DNA from: Clostridiales bacterium
GTDB taxonomy: Bacteria; Bacillota; Clostridia; Lachnospirales; Lachnospiraceae
NCBI GenBank assembly: GCA_021204085.1
Contig: JAJPZY010000060.1
Coordinates: forward strand, 1 to 51,173
Reading direction: 5' to 3'
DNA: 51,173 bases
Part shown: piece after piece, positions 15,042 to 24,402 of the stretch
Layout: the number at the start of each line of letters is the position of its first letter
How positions within the stretch are numbered: the stretch's first letter is position 1
The notes under the pieces: generated by a model
Databases searched by the model: none
What the model was told of the DNA's origin: nothing
The model's input: the letters and a program-made list of their open reading frames with translations, nothing else
Made by a program: the position numbers and the translations under genes

Positions 15042-15917
15042 ATGTTATTCAATAGTCTTTTTAATGCGATTGATGATTGGATTCGGGAGCTTCTGACAGA
15101 GATGGTCGATTCCAACCTGACAACGATGTTCACAGATGTCAATGAAAAGACGGGTGAGATCGCTGCTCAGGTTGGGCAGACCCCGGAAGGTTGGAGCAGC
15201 AGTATCTATAACATGATTCAGAACCTTTCGGAGTCTGTGATCGTCCCAATCGCCGGGCTCATCATTACGTTTGTCCTATGTTATGAACTGATCACGATGC
15301 TGACCGAGAAAAACAACATGCATGAGATCGATACATGGATGTTCTTTAAGTACTTTTTCAAGATGTATGTGGCGGTCATGATCGTAAGCAACACATGGAC
15401 GATCACAATGGCGGTCTTTGATGTTGGCCAGAGTGTGGTAAACAGTGCCGCCGCAGTGATCAGCGGTACGACAGAGGTCGACATCACTTCCATGATCACG
15501 CAGATGGATGAGGCGATGGAGTCCATGGCGACGGGGGAACTGATCGTCCTGGCCATAGAGACCCTGATCGTGAGCCTCTGTATGAAGATCATGTCCATTG
15601 TGATCACGGTAATCCTATATGGCCGTATGACAGAGATATATTTGTACACATCAATCGCACCGATCCCGTTTGCAACCATGTCCAACCGAGAGTGGGGGCA
15701 GATCGGGACAAATTATTTACGGGGGCTGTTTGCTTTGGCGTTTCAGGCATTTCTGATGATGGTCTGTGTCGGCATCTACGCGGTGCTGGTATCCACGATA
15801 ACAATCTCAGACAACATGCATTCGGCATTATTCGGTGTTGCCGCCTATACGGTGCTGCTATGTTTCACGCTGATGCGGACAGGCTCACTTAGCAAATCAA
15901 TTTTCAATGCACATTAA
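15042..15917 (+). CDS. VirB6/TrbL-like channel protein
   Basis: 291 aa, ATG at 15042 after AAAGGAG. A periplasmic-like N-terminal region (about 1-60) is followed by about six hydrophobic helices (from about residues 67-90, 105-140, 170-200, 215, 230-260 and 265-285). This matches the VirB6/TrbL-like polytopic protein that sits after Maff2 in Tn1549-like ICEs. It forms part of the membrane channel for DNA export. Confidence 0.85.
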   Translation: MLFNSLFNAIDDWIRELLTEMVDSNLTTMFTDVNEKTGEIAAQVGQTPEGWSSSIYNMIQNLSESVIVPIAGLIITFVLCYELITMLTEKNNMHEIDTWMFFKYFFKMYVAVMIVSNTWTITMAVFDVGQSVVNSAAAVISGTTEVDITSMITQMDEAMESMATGELIVLAIETLIVSLCMKIMSIVITVILYGRMTEIYLYTSIAPIPFATMSNREWGQIGTNYLRGLFALAFQAFLMMVCVGIYAVLVSTITISDNMHSALFGVAAYTVLLCFTLMRTGSLSKSIFNAH

Positions 15918-15937
15918 TTCGAAAGGAGGGAGAGCAA

Positions 15938-18736
15938 GTGGCTTATGTCAATATCCCAAAGGACCTGACAGCGGTAAAGAATAAGGTCGTGTTCGGCCTG
16001 ACCCTGCGCCAGATCATCTGTTTTGGCGCGGGAGCCGCAATCGGGGTACCGACGTACTTCCTGACACGGAAGGTGATCGGGGGCAGCAATGCCGCAGTGA
16101 TCATGGTTTTGTTGATGCTGCCGGCATTTATGTTTGCGATGTATGAGAAGGACGGGCTGCATTTTGAGCAGATACTTAAAAATATCATCAATGTCCGTTT
16201 CCTGCGCAACGCAATCCGTCGGTATGTGACAAATAATCTGTATGGGGAAACGTCCCTGCAGATGAAGGAAAAAGAGAAGGGGAAACCGAAGAAAAATGGA
16301 AAGGCAGATCCTCTAAAACAGTTGTTTTCCCGGTTCCCTATGCCGGGAGGGAAAAAAGGTAAAAAAAAGCCGCCGGAAGAAAAGAACGGCGACAAAAAGA
16401 AAAAATCCAGGCAGATTTCGGTTCAGGAGTCAATCCCCTATAAAGAGATGGGGAGGGACGGCATCTGCCGGGTAAAGGATGGGATTTATTCGAAGACGAT
16501 CCGTTTTTATGACATTACGTATCAGCTTGCGCAGAACGATGATAAGAATGCGATCTTTGGGAAGTGGTGCGAGTTTCTGAATTATTTTGATAGCACGATA
16601 TGGGTGCAGATCTCATTCATCAACCACAGGAGCAACATGGCGGAGTATGAATCTGTGATTAAGATCGACCCGAAGGATGACCGCTTCAATGAGGAGCGTA
16701 TGGAATTTGCCCGGATATTAAAAGACCAGCTGGCAAAAGGGAATAACGGTCTGGTAAAGAGTAAGTATATCACATTTGCCATTGAAGCGGATAACATCCG
16801 GAAAGCCCGTCCGAAGTTGGAGCGGATCGAGATGGATATCCTGAATAATTTTAAAGTCTTAGGGGTGCAGGCGTACCCTTTGACCGGAGTGGAACGCTTA
16901 AAAATCCTCTATGAGACATTCAACCCGGAAAGTCAGGTGCCGTTTGGGTTTTCGTTTGACCAGCTCATTACAACAGGGCTCAGCACAAAAGATTTTGTGG
17001 CACCGGAGAGCTTTGTGTTTAAGGACGGGCGTTATTTTATTATGGGGCCGACGATCGGGGCGGCGTCGTATTTGCAGATCCTGGCACCGGAGATTACGGA
17101 TAAGATGCTCGCGGAATTTTTAGATATTGAAAAGGATTTGGTCGTAAACCTCCATATCCAGAGCATCGACCAGTTAAAAGCGATCAAGCTCATTAAGAGC
17201 AAGGTGACGGATATCGACCGGATGAAGATCGAGGAGCAGAAAAAAGCGTTCCGCTCCGGTTACGATATCGACATCATCCCGTCTGACCTGAATACCTACG
17301 GTGAAGACGCCAAGCAGTTGATGGATGACCTGGTGTCACGCAATGAGCGACTGTTTCTGGTGACGGTTCTGTTTTTAAATACCGGGAGGACGAAACAGGA
17401 ACTGGATGACGCAATCTTTCAGGTGTCCGGGATCGCGCAGAAATATAACTGTTCCTTGCGGCGTCTGGACTATATGCAGGAGGACGGTCTGATGAGCAGC
17501 CTTCCGCTCGGGGTGAACCGAATTCCTATCCAACGGGCGTTGACGACAACATCCACGGCAATCTTTGTGCCGTTTACGACGCAGGAGCTGTTTATGCCGG
17601 GAGAATCCCTGTATTACGGGTTAAACGCCTTATCGAACAACATGATCATGGTTGACCGGAAGAAATTAAAAAATCCGAACGGCCTGATTTTTGGCAAGCC
17701 GGGCTCCGGGAAGTCGTTTACGGCAAAGCGGAAAGTCATCAATGCATTCTTCAAAACAGATGACAGCCAGGTCATTTGTGATCCGGAAGGCGAGTATCAT
17801 CCTCTTGTGACTGCGCTTGGCGGGCAGGTCGTACATATATCCTCAACGAGTAAGGAATATATCAATCCGATGGATATCAATATGAACTATTCGGATGATG
17901 ATAACCCGCTTGGCGTGAAGTCGGATTTTATCCTGTCGCTGTGTGAGCTGGTCATGGGAAGGCGCGATGGTTTAGACCCGATCGAGAAAGTGGTGATTGA
18001 CCGGTGCCTGCCGATCATCTATGCGGAATATTTCCAAAACATGGTTCCGGAGAATATGCCGATCCTCGGAGACCTGCAGCATTGTCTGGAGGAACAGCCG
18101 GAACCGGAAGCGAAGAAAATCGCAACCGCACTGGAGATTTACGTGAACGGGTCCTTAAAAGTGTTCAATCACCGGACAAATGTCCAGTTGGATAATCGGC
18201 TCGTCTGCTATGATATCAAAGACCTTGGCAAACAGTTAAAGAAGATCGGGATGCTGATCGTGCAGGATCAGGTGTGGAACCGGGTGACGGAGAACCGTTC
18301 TGAGAGTAAATTTACAAGGTACTTTGTGGATGAATTCCACCTGCTCCTGAAAGAGGAGCAGACTGCTGCTTACAGCGTGGAAATCTGGAAGCGGTTCCGG
18401 AAATGGGGCGGTATCCCGACAGGAATCACGCAGAACGTGAAGGATCTCCTGGCAAGCCGGGAGATCGAAAACATTCTGGAGAACAGCGATTTTATCGTGA
18501 TGTTAAACCAGGGGCCGGGCGACCGGCAGATCTTAGCGAAAAAATTAAATATTTCACCTTATCAGTTATTTTATGTGACAAACAGCGGCCCCGGGGAGGG
18601 CCTTTTGTTTTACGGCAGTTCGATTATCCCGGTGCGTGATAAGTTTCCGAAAGGCAGGTTGTATGACCTGATGACAACCGTTCCGGAGGAAGTGGCAGAG
18701 AGGGAGAAAAAAGCGCGTGAGATGAATGAAGGGTGA
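15938..18736 (+). CDS. virB4: PrgI-VirB4 fusion: inner-membrane subunit joined to the secretion ATPase
   Basis: 932 aa, GTG at 15938 after AAAGGAGGGAG. Residues 1-110 are a complete PrgI-type protein (MAYVNIPKDLTAVKNKVVFG; two membrane helices at about 28-70). A Lys/Pro-rich linker (about 110-165) leads into the VirB4 ATPase (QESIPYKEMGRDGICRVKDG). Walker A GKPGSGKS is at residue 586; Walker B YFVDEFHLLL is near 795. PrgI and VirB4 are separate genes in related ICEs as I know them. VirB4 energises assembly of the transfer channel; the fusion fixes it to the membrane partner. Confidence 0.9.
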   Translation: MAYVNIPKDLTAVKNKVVFGLTLRQIICFGAGAAIGVPTYFLTRKVIGGSNAAVIMVLLMLPAFMFAMYEKDGLHFEQILKNIINVRFLRNAIRRYVTNNLYGETSLQMKEKEKGKPKKNGKADPLKQLFSRFPMPGGKKGKKKPPEEKNGDKKKKSRQISVQESIPYKEMGRDGICRVKDGIYSKTIRFYDITYQLAQNDDKNAIFGKWCEFLNYFDSTIWVQISFINHRSNMAEYESVIKIDPKDDRFNEERMEFARILKDQLAKGNNGLVKSKYITFAIEADNIRKARPKLERIEMDILNNFKVLGVQAYPLTGVERLKILYETFNPESQVPFGFSFDQLITTGLSTKDFVAPESFVFKDGRYFIMGPTIGAASYLQILAPEITDKMLAEFLDIEKDLVVNLHIQSIDQLKAIKLIKSKVTDIDRMKIEEQKKAFRSGYDIDIIPSDLNTYGEDAKQLMDDLVSRNERLFLVTVLFLNTGRTKQELDDAIFQVSGIAQKYNCSLRRLDYMQEDGLMSSLPLGVNRIPIQRALTTTSTAIFVPFTTQELFMPGESLYYGLNALSNNMIMVDRKKLKNPNGLIFGKPGSGKSFTAKRKVINAFFKTDDSQVICDPEGEYHPLVTALGGQVVHISSTSKEYINPMDINMNYSDDDNPLGVKSDFILSLCELVMGRRDGLDPIEKVVIDRCLPIIYAEYFQNMVPENMPILGDLQHCLEEQPEPEAKKIATALEIYVNGSLKVFNHRTNVQLDNRLVCYDIKDLGKQLKKIGMLIVQDQVWNRVTENRSESKFTRYFVDEFHLLLKEEQTAAYSVEIWKRFRKWGGIPTGITQNVKDLLASREIENILENSDFIVMLNQGPGDRQILAKKLNISPYQLFYVTNSGPGEGLLFYGSSIIPVRDKFPKGRLYDLMTTVPEEVAEREKKAREMNEG

Positions 18737-18741
18737 CATGT

Positions 18742-20952
18742 GTGGCAGGAAAGGTGGTGAAACGGATGCCGGGAACAGAATATACTGCGAGTGACAAAGT
18801 GGTCCAGAAAATGAGCCGCGATGGGCTTACAGAAGAAAATCTCCGTACAGGAGAAAAGAAGCTTGTGGGGACGGCAGGTGAGGATGCCCATATCCGAGAC
18901 AGCCCGGAAGTGGAAATGCCTCTGGATGAGGAAGATGCCTTTGAAGAAATTGAGATAGATGAGAGTGAGAGGGAGCCGCCTGATGAGGCGGCTCTTCGCA
19001 TGGAAGAAGGGCATGCCAGAAATGGAAAAAAGCGCCAGAGGAAGGGACGTAAGGATAACGGTGCCGGAAATGAAGAGGAGGATGCATTTGGCTTAGAGGA
19101 CAGGTCCGATCGCCTGCATTTTGATGATGAGGGAAACAGGATGGTGCGTGCAAAAGACATGGGATGGGGTAAGCGTACCGTTTCCCGGGCGGCGGCAGTT
19201 TCCTCTGCGGCCATTCATCGGAAGCTTTATGAAGCAGATGATGAGAATGCGGCAGTGGAATCTGCACACCGATCAGAAAGGGCTGCAGAGGGAGCCGCCG
19301 GGTTGGCGGCAAATAAGGTTGGTCATAAGGCAAGCCGGCAGACATTAAAGCGCAGTGCTGATGAGGAAAAGGTGGCTGTAGGAAAATTACAGTTTACGGA
19401 GGGAACACACGATGCTGCGGCCGCCTTAAAACCTGCCGCAGATTCCCCAAATAAAAAGTCTGTAATGAAGCGCGCGAGCAAGAAACAGCGTTATCGGGAA
19501 GCGGCAAAAGCTTTCGGAGCAGGTGCCGCCGGTATCTTTTCGGCAGGGGCGGTTTCCACCGGGAGAGGGAGTGCTGCAAAGAAAGCACGGGGCACTATAG
19601 GGAAGCGGAGCGGAAGAAAGAGCACTCTTTATGTTACTCTGATTGTTTTCTTTTTGGCGTTTTTGCTCCTGATCGTATCGATCGTAACAAGCAGTGTGGT
19701 TGTAGAGGGTGTCGGTTCGGTCTTTCTGGCCACAACCTATTCCAGTACAGACCGCGCCATCCATGCTGTTGAGGATGCTTACCTTGAGATGGAGGAGGAG
19801 CTGCAGGCGGAAATTAACCGGATTGAGACGGATTACCCGGGGTACGATGAATATAATTACCAGATCGATGAGATCGGGCATAACCCGTATCTGCTGATTT
19901 CTTATTTCAGTGCGATGTACGGGGAGTTTACCTACCGGCAGGTGGCTTCTGAATTGGAGGAGATTTTTGATCTTCAATACAGCCTTTCAACGGAAAGCGA
20001 GACGGAGACGGTTACGGAAACGAAGACCGTCCGTGTAGGGGAATCCCTTGGCAGTGTTGTGACAAGCGGCTATTGTAACTGTTCCATCTGCTGTGGAAAG
20101 TGGGCAGGCGGGACGACAGCGAGCGGCGCGTACCCGACATCAAGCCATACCCTTGCAGTGGATGCCTATAACCCGATCGTCCCCATCGGCACCAGGGTTG
20201 TCATGAACGGCGTAGAGTACACAGTGGAAGACACCGGGAATCTGGCGGCAAATGGCGTAGATTTTGATGTGTATTATGACAGCCATCAGGCGGCACTGGC
20301 ACACGGCCATCAGACCTGGGTGGCATACCTTTCGGACAGCAATGGGAGCACTACAGTGGAAGTGACGTCCACAGAGAAGACGAGTATCTTATATGTCACG
20401 GTAACCAACAATGATCTGGATGCGATTTTACGGGAGCGGATGGATGTGGAGCAGGAAGTCTGGTATGATCTCTACAATTCTACCTATGGGAACCGGAGTG
20501 ACCTGTTTGATTTAACAACAATCTCCAGTGGAAGTGTGCTGGCCTATGATATCCCGGAAGAAGCCCTCTCTGATGAGAAATTTGCGAACATGATCACAGA
20601 GGCGGAAAAATATCTGGGTATGGCCTATCAATGGGGCGGATCTTCCCCAGAAACCGGGTTTGACTGCTCCGGTTTCGTATCGTGGGTGATCAACCACTGC
20701 GGGAACGGATGGTCTTATGGACGGTTGTCTGCAAACGGGCTGATGGAAATCTGTGATATCATCCCGGAGAGTGAAGCACAGCCGGGAGATCTGGTATTTT
20801 TCCAGGGGACATACGACACCAGCGGCGCCTCACACGTCGGCATATATGTCGGTGACGGCATGATGATCCACTGCGGTGACCCGATCAGCTATACATCGAT
20901 CGAGTCTTCCTACTGGCAGCAACATTTTTACTGTTTTGGAAGAATCCGGTAA
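18742..20952 (+). CDS. Transfer-associated cell-wall hydrolase (NlpC/P60 with 3D domain, CD1108-like)
   Basis: 736 aa from GTG 18742 (GAAGGG 8 nt before); an upstream GTG at 18733 is open but poorly placed. Residues 1-285 are a charged cytoplasmic region. One membrane helix follows (about 296-318). An extracellular part with a 3D-like domain comes next (GYCNCSICCGKWAGGTTASG and the DTG-containing block). The NlpC/P60 peptidase ends the protein, with catalytic Cys in GFDCSGFVSWVI and His in SHVGIYVGDG. It opens peptidoglycan locally for the secretion channel, as VirB1-like proteins do. Confidence 0.88.
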   Translation: MAGKVVKRMPGTEYTASDKVVQKMSRDGLTEENLRTGEKKLVGTAGEDAHIRDSPEVEMPLDEEDAFEEIEIDESEREPPDEAALRMEEGHARNGKKRQRKGRKDNGAGNEEEDAFGLEDRSDRLHFDDEGNRMVRAKDMGWGKRTVSRAAAVSSAAIHRKLYEADDENAAVESAHRSERAAEGAAGLAANKVGHKASRQTLKRSADEEKVAVGKLQFTEGTHDAAAALKPAADSPNKKSVMKRASKKQRYREAAKAFGAGAAGIFSAGAVSTGRGSAAKKARGTIGKRSGRKSTLYVTLIVFFLAFLLLIVSIVTSSVVVEGVGSVFLATTYSSTDRAIHAVEDAYLEMEEELQAEINRIETDYPGYDEYNYQIDEIGHNPYLLISYFSAMYGEFTYRQVASELEEIFDLQYSLSTESETETVTETKTVRVGESLGSVVTSGYCNCSICCGKWAGGTTASGAYPTSSHTLAVDAYNPIVPIGTRVVMNGVEYTVEDTGNLAANGVDFDVYYDSHQAALAHGHQTWVAYLSDSNGSTTVEVTSTEKTSILYVTVTNNDLDAILRERMDVEQEVWYDLYNSTYGNRSDLFDLTTISSGSVLAYDIPEEALSDEKFANMITEAEKYLGMAYQWGGSSPETGFDCSGFVSWVINHCGNGWSYGRLSANGLMEICDIIPESEAQPGDLVFFQGTYDTSGASHVGIYVGDGMMIHCGDPISYTSIESSYWQQHFYCFGRIR

Positions 20953-20996
20953 GGATAAAAATCCGCATGAGATTGCGGGGAAGGAGGATGAAGGTA

Positions 20997-21308
20997 ATGG
21001 CGAATAAAAAGCTTGCCCGATATCTGGAGGATATCGAGAGCACGGAGAGAAAGATCGCGGAATTAAAAGAACATCTGGCGGAAGTGAAAAAGAAACAGAA
21101 GCTGGATGAGGACGCTGAGATCATTAAGAGCATCCGTGCTAAGAGGATGAATGGATGGGAGCTGCTTGAACTTCTGGATAATATCCAGAACGGATTGATT
21201 GTCTTCCAACCGGAGGAGACCGAGGCGTTGGCAGGGACGGATATGGAAAATGAGCAGGTGCAGGAGGATGCACCGGAAAGCGAGGATGTGGATGATGAAA
21301 GTAAGTAA
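20997..21308 (+). CDS. DUF4315 family protein
   Basis: 103 aa. The AAGGAGG at 20981-20987 sits 9 nt before ATG 20997; an earlier in-frame ATG (20988) touches the ribosome site. The N-terminus is coiled (LARYLEDIESTERKIAELKEHL) and the tail acidic. It is typical of the small DUF4315 proteins in this operon position; function unknown. Its 3' end overlaps the next start. Confidence 0.8.
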   Translation: MANKKLARYLEDIESTERKIAELKEHLAEVKKKQKLDEDAEIIKSIRAKRMNGWELLELLDNIQNGLIVFQPEETEALAGTDMENEQVQEDAPESEDVDDESK

Positions 21309-22134
21309 AAAATGGAAGGGTAAGCGTGCAGGCATGAAGAAGCAGTGGATGGCCTTGCTGATCATGGCAGTTACGTTTTCCCTGTTAAATCCAATGGCAG
21401 TATCGGCGCGCGTTGTTGAGGATGTAAATAGTACCGAGGAGATCGATCAGGAAACGGCAGACGGCACCGAAACAGATGATGTGGAGGGTACGTATGACGC
21501 AGATACTGATGTAGAATCAGAGGAGACGAAATTGGATGCGGATGAAGGTTCGGGCTCAGAGGAGGTAGTATCTGTCTCAGAATCGGAAAGTGCGAGTGAT
21601 ACGGATCGTGCAGGCAATGCATTTTCCGTATCCGGGAACGGGCAGGTATTAGATGATATCTCAGAGGATGGTACCAAAGAATTTCTCACGGTCACCACAG
21701 AGAATGGGAATACATATTTCCTGATCATTGACCGGGCGAGCGATACCGATAATGTTTATCTGCTGTCAATGGTGGATGAGGAAGACTTAGAGGATTTTAT
21801 CGTAGAGGAAGATGCATCTGAGGAAGCCGATTCCGAAACAGTGCAGTCTGGCGTCATCCTGGATGATACAGAGGATGAAGCAGAGGCTGATGATACATCC
21901 GTGGATGAAGCGGAGGATTCGGAGCCTGTGGATAAAGAAAGCAAGGGTGTAAATGCCAGAGGCATCCTGCTCCTTATCCTCTTCGGAACCCTTGGTGTTG
22001 GAGGGGCATATTATTACCTGCGGATTGCGAAACCGAAACAGGAGAAAAACGATGGTGAAAGCGAGGGCATGGAGTACAGTGACGGTTTTGAGACTGTAAA
22101 TGAAGATGAAGATTCAGGTGATACAGAATCGTAA
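21292..22134 (+). CDS. DUF4366 family cell-surface protein (CD1107-like)
   Basis: 280 aa from ATG 21292 or 21295, overlapping the previous gene. It has a signal peptide (about residues 18-40, MALLIMAVTFSLLNPMAVSA), a long very acidic region, and a folded core (TKEFLTVTTENGNTYFLIID) with the conserved YLLSMVDEEDL. A C-terminal membrane helix (GILLLILFGTLGVGGAYYYL) and a short tail complete it. Family members are always near DUF4315 and VirB4. They are probably extracytoplasmic components of the transfer apparatus (inference). Confidence 0.8.
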   Translation: MMKVSKKWKGKRAGMKKQWMALLIMAVTFSLLNPMAVSARVVEDVNSTEEIDQETADGTETDDVEGTYDADTDVESEETKLDADEGSGSEEVVSVSESESASDTDRAGNAFSVSGNGQVLDDISEDGTKEFLTVTTENGNTYFLIIDRASDTDNVYLLSMVDEEDLEDFIVEEDASEEADSETVQSGVILDDTEDEAEADDTSVDEAEDSEPVDKESKGVNARGILLLILFGTLGVGGAYYYLRIAKPKQEKNDGESEGMEYSDGFETVNEDEDSGDTES

Positions 22135-22163
22135 ATTTCATATGTGCGGGATGCACAGCAGAC

Positions 22164-22194
22164 GGGCGGGGTTATAAGACACCCCGCCCATTTT
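22164..22194 (+). terminator. Terminator before topB
   Basis: GGGCGGGGT (22164-22172) and ACCCCGCCC (22181-22189) form a perfect 9-bp stem followed by ATTTT. A weaker TGTGC/GCACA hairpin precedes it at 22143-22157. Confidence 0.65.
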
Positions 22195-22216
22195 AGACAG
22201 GAGGGACAGATACAGT

Positions 22217-24379
22217 ATGAGTAATATTTTAGTGATTGCAGAAAAGCCGAGCGTGTCAGCCGCATTGGCAAAAGTATTGGGAGCTTATAAGAGGGAGGAC
22301 GGATATCTGGTTGGGAGCGGGTATATCGTAAGCTGGTGCCTTGGGCATCTGGCAGAATTTGCTCCGCCGGATGTGTATGACAGCCGCTATAAAAAATGGT
22401 CGTATGAGGACCTTCCCATTATCCCGCAGGATTGGAAACTGGTCGTTGATAAGGATAAGAAAAAACAGTTTGATATTCTTGTAAGCCTGATGAACCCTAC
22501 GTACGGTGTGGGTGCGGAAAGTCCCAGAGAATCAACAGTATCTTCTGAAAAAGATTTTTTGTTTCCTCTGGATTATATTGTAAACGCGTGTGACGCGGGG
22601 CGTGAAGGGGAACTGATTTTCCGTAGAATATATGAGTTGTCCGGATGTACTCTTCCGGTAAAGCGGCTCTGGATCAGTTCCATGGAGGATGCTGCGATCC
22701 GGGAGGGGTTTTTAAACCTGAGCGATGGTCTGGACTATGAGAACCTGTATTCCGCAGGTGACTGCAGGTCAAAAGCCGACTGGCTGATCGGGATGAACGC
22801 TACCCGGGCGTATTCCGTGAAATATAATCATAAGCTGACGGTTGGGCGGGTACAGACTCCAACGCTGGCGCTTCTTACCAGGCGGCAGGAACAGATCCGG
22901 GCTTTTAAAAAGGAATCTTTTTATAAAGTAAAGATTGAAGGGGATGGACTTACCGCATTTTCGGAGAACATCTCGGATAAAGAATCGGCGGACATGCTTG
23001 CCGATTTGTGTGACGGTCAGACGGCAGAAATCCGGAAGGTGGAGAGGAAACGGAAATCGGTAAGCCCGCCAAAGCTCTATGACCTTACAACGCTGCAGCG
23101 CGAGGCGAACCGTTTGTTTGGATATTCAGCCAAAGTTACCCTGCAGGAACTGCAGAAGCTCTATGAAGCAAAGATGGTCACATACCCGAGAACCGACAGC
23201 CAGTATGTGACACAGGACATGGCAGGCACGGTCATGGAACTTTTGGCAAAGATTCCGGAAAAGATTTCCATATTAAAAAATACGATGGATGTGGCGGATG
23301 CAGGGAGTATTGTTGACAATGCAAAAGTCACAGACCACCATGCGCTACTCCCGACCAAATCTTCTTTTGAGGAAGATCTGTCACAGTTTTCGGAAATACA
23401 AAGGAACCTGTATGCGATGATCTGTGTAAGGCTGGCATCAGCCGTTGCGGCACCATCCGTCTACGATGAGACCACTGCCGAAGTCATCTGTGCAGGGCAT
23501 GAGTTTTCTGCACGGGGGAAAGCTGAGGTAAAAGCCGGGTTTCAAAGAATAGAGATGGCATTTGCCGACATGGTGAAAGAAAAGGGAAACGGTGGGAAAG
23601 AAACAAAAAACGAGCGTCCATTTCCTGACTGGATACGGGATGGCATGGTGCTTGAAAAGGTATCCGTAAAGAGCGAACAGCATTTTACTTCTCCGCCCAA
23701 AGCATTTACGGAGGATACGCTGCTCTCGGCAATGGAATCGGCTGGCAAAAAGCTTTTTGTGGCAGATACGGAGAAGAAGGGGCTTGGAACTCCCGCCACA
23801 CGTGCCGATATCATAGAAAAGATCATCGCTTGCGGCTATGCCGTACGGAGCAAACGGCAGATCATCCCTACAGATGCCGGGATGCAGCTGATCGAAGTCC
23901 TGCCGGAATATTTAAAGTCGGCAGACTTGACCGCGGATTGGGAGAATGAGCTGCTTGGTGTTGAGCGGGGAGAGACAGAGGCGGTCCGTTTTATGCAGGA
24001 TATCAAGAACCTTACCTATATGATCTTACATAGCTGTGACAGAATCTCCGAAGAAGAACGGAAGCGTTTTGATACGAGGGAGAAGATTGGGGACTGCCCG
24101 GTCTGCGGGAAGCCGGTCTATGAGGGAAAGCAGAATTTTTACTGTTCTGACCGGGCGTGCCGCTTCGCTCTTTGGAAAGAAAACCGTTACCTGTCCGGAA
24201 TGAAAAAAACGCTGGATAAAAATATGGCAACTGACTTACTTGCCAAGGGAAGGACGCATGTGAAGGATCTGTATTCTGTAAAAAAGGATTCGACGTTTGA
24301 GGCGGACCTGTTGATGAAGGTAGAGGATGGCAGGGCATCATTCTCGCTTTCCTTCCCGAAGAGAAAGAAGAAGAAATAA
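22217..24379 (+). CDS. topB: DNA topoisomerase III (type IA)
   Basis: 720 aa, ATG at 22217 after AGGAGGG. It starts with the TOPRIM motif NILVIAEKPSVS and has the acidic pair region DAGREGE at residue 126. The nucleophile is Tyr323 in VTYPRTDSQYV. GLGTPATRADI and a C-terminal four-Cys zinc domain (CPVCGKP, FYCSDRAC) follow. It relaxes or decatenates DNA by single-strand passage, probably during replication of the circular ICE or of transferred single strands. TopB is standard in this element family. Confidence 0.95.
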   Translation: MSNILVIAEKPSVSAALAKVLGAYKREDGYLVGSGYIVSWCLGHLAEFAPPDVYDSRYKKWSYEDLPIIPQDWKLVVDKDKKKQFDILVSLMNPTYGVGAESPRESTVSSEKDFLFPLDYIVNACDAGREGELIFRRIYELSGCTLPVKRLWISSMEDAAIREGFLNLSDGLDYENLYSAGDCRSKADWLIGMNATRAYSVKYNHKLTVGRVQTPTLALLTRRQEQIRAFKKESFYKVKIEGDGLTAFSENISDKESADMLADLCDGQTAEIRKVERKRKSVSPPKLYDLTTLQREANRLFGYSAKVTLQELQKLYEAKMVTYPRTDSQYVTQDMAGTVMELLAKIPEKISILKNTMDVADAGSIVDNAKVTDHHALLPTKSSFEEDLSQFSEIQRNLYAMICVRLASAVAAPSVYDETTAEVICAGHEFSARGKAEVKAGFQRIEMAFADMVKEKGNGGKETKNERPFPDWIRDGMVLEKVSVKSEQHFTSPPKAFTEDTLLSAMESAGKKLFVADTEKKGLGTPATRADIIEKIIACGYAVRSKRQIIPTDAGMQLIEVLPEYLKSADLTADWENELLGVERGETEAVRFMQDIKNLTYMILHSCDRISEEERKRFDTREKIGDCPVCGKPVYEGKQNFYCSDRACRFALWKENRYLSGMKKTLDKNMATDLLAKGRTHVKDLYSVKKDSTFEADLLMKVEDGRASFSLSFPKRKKKK

Positions 24380-24402
24380 GATTAAGGAGGCTGTGAATTT
24401 TT

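Noticed and set aside
21371-21965. Several minus-strand ORFs opposite the DUF4366 gene rich in Ser
   Set aside because: They are complements of the acidic Asp/Glu-rich coding sequence and show no independent signals.
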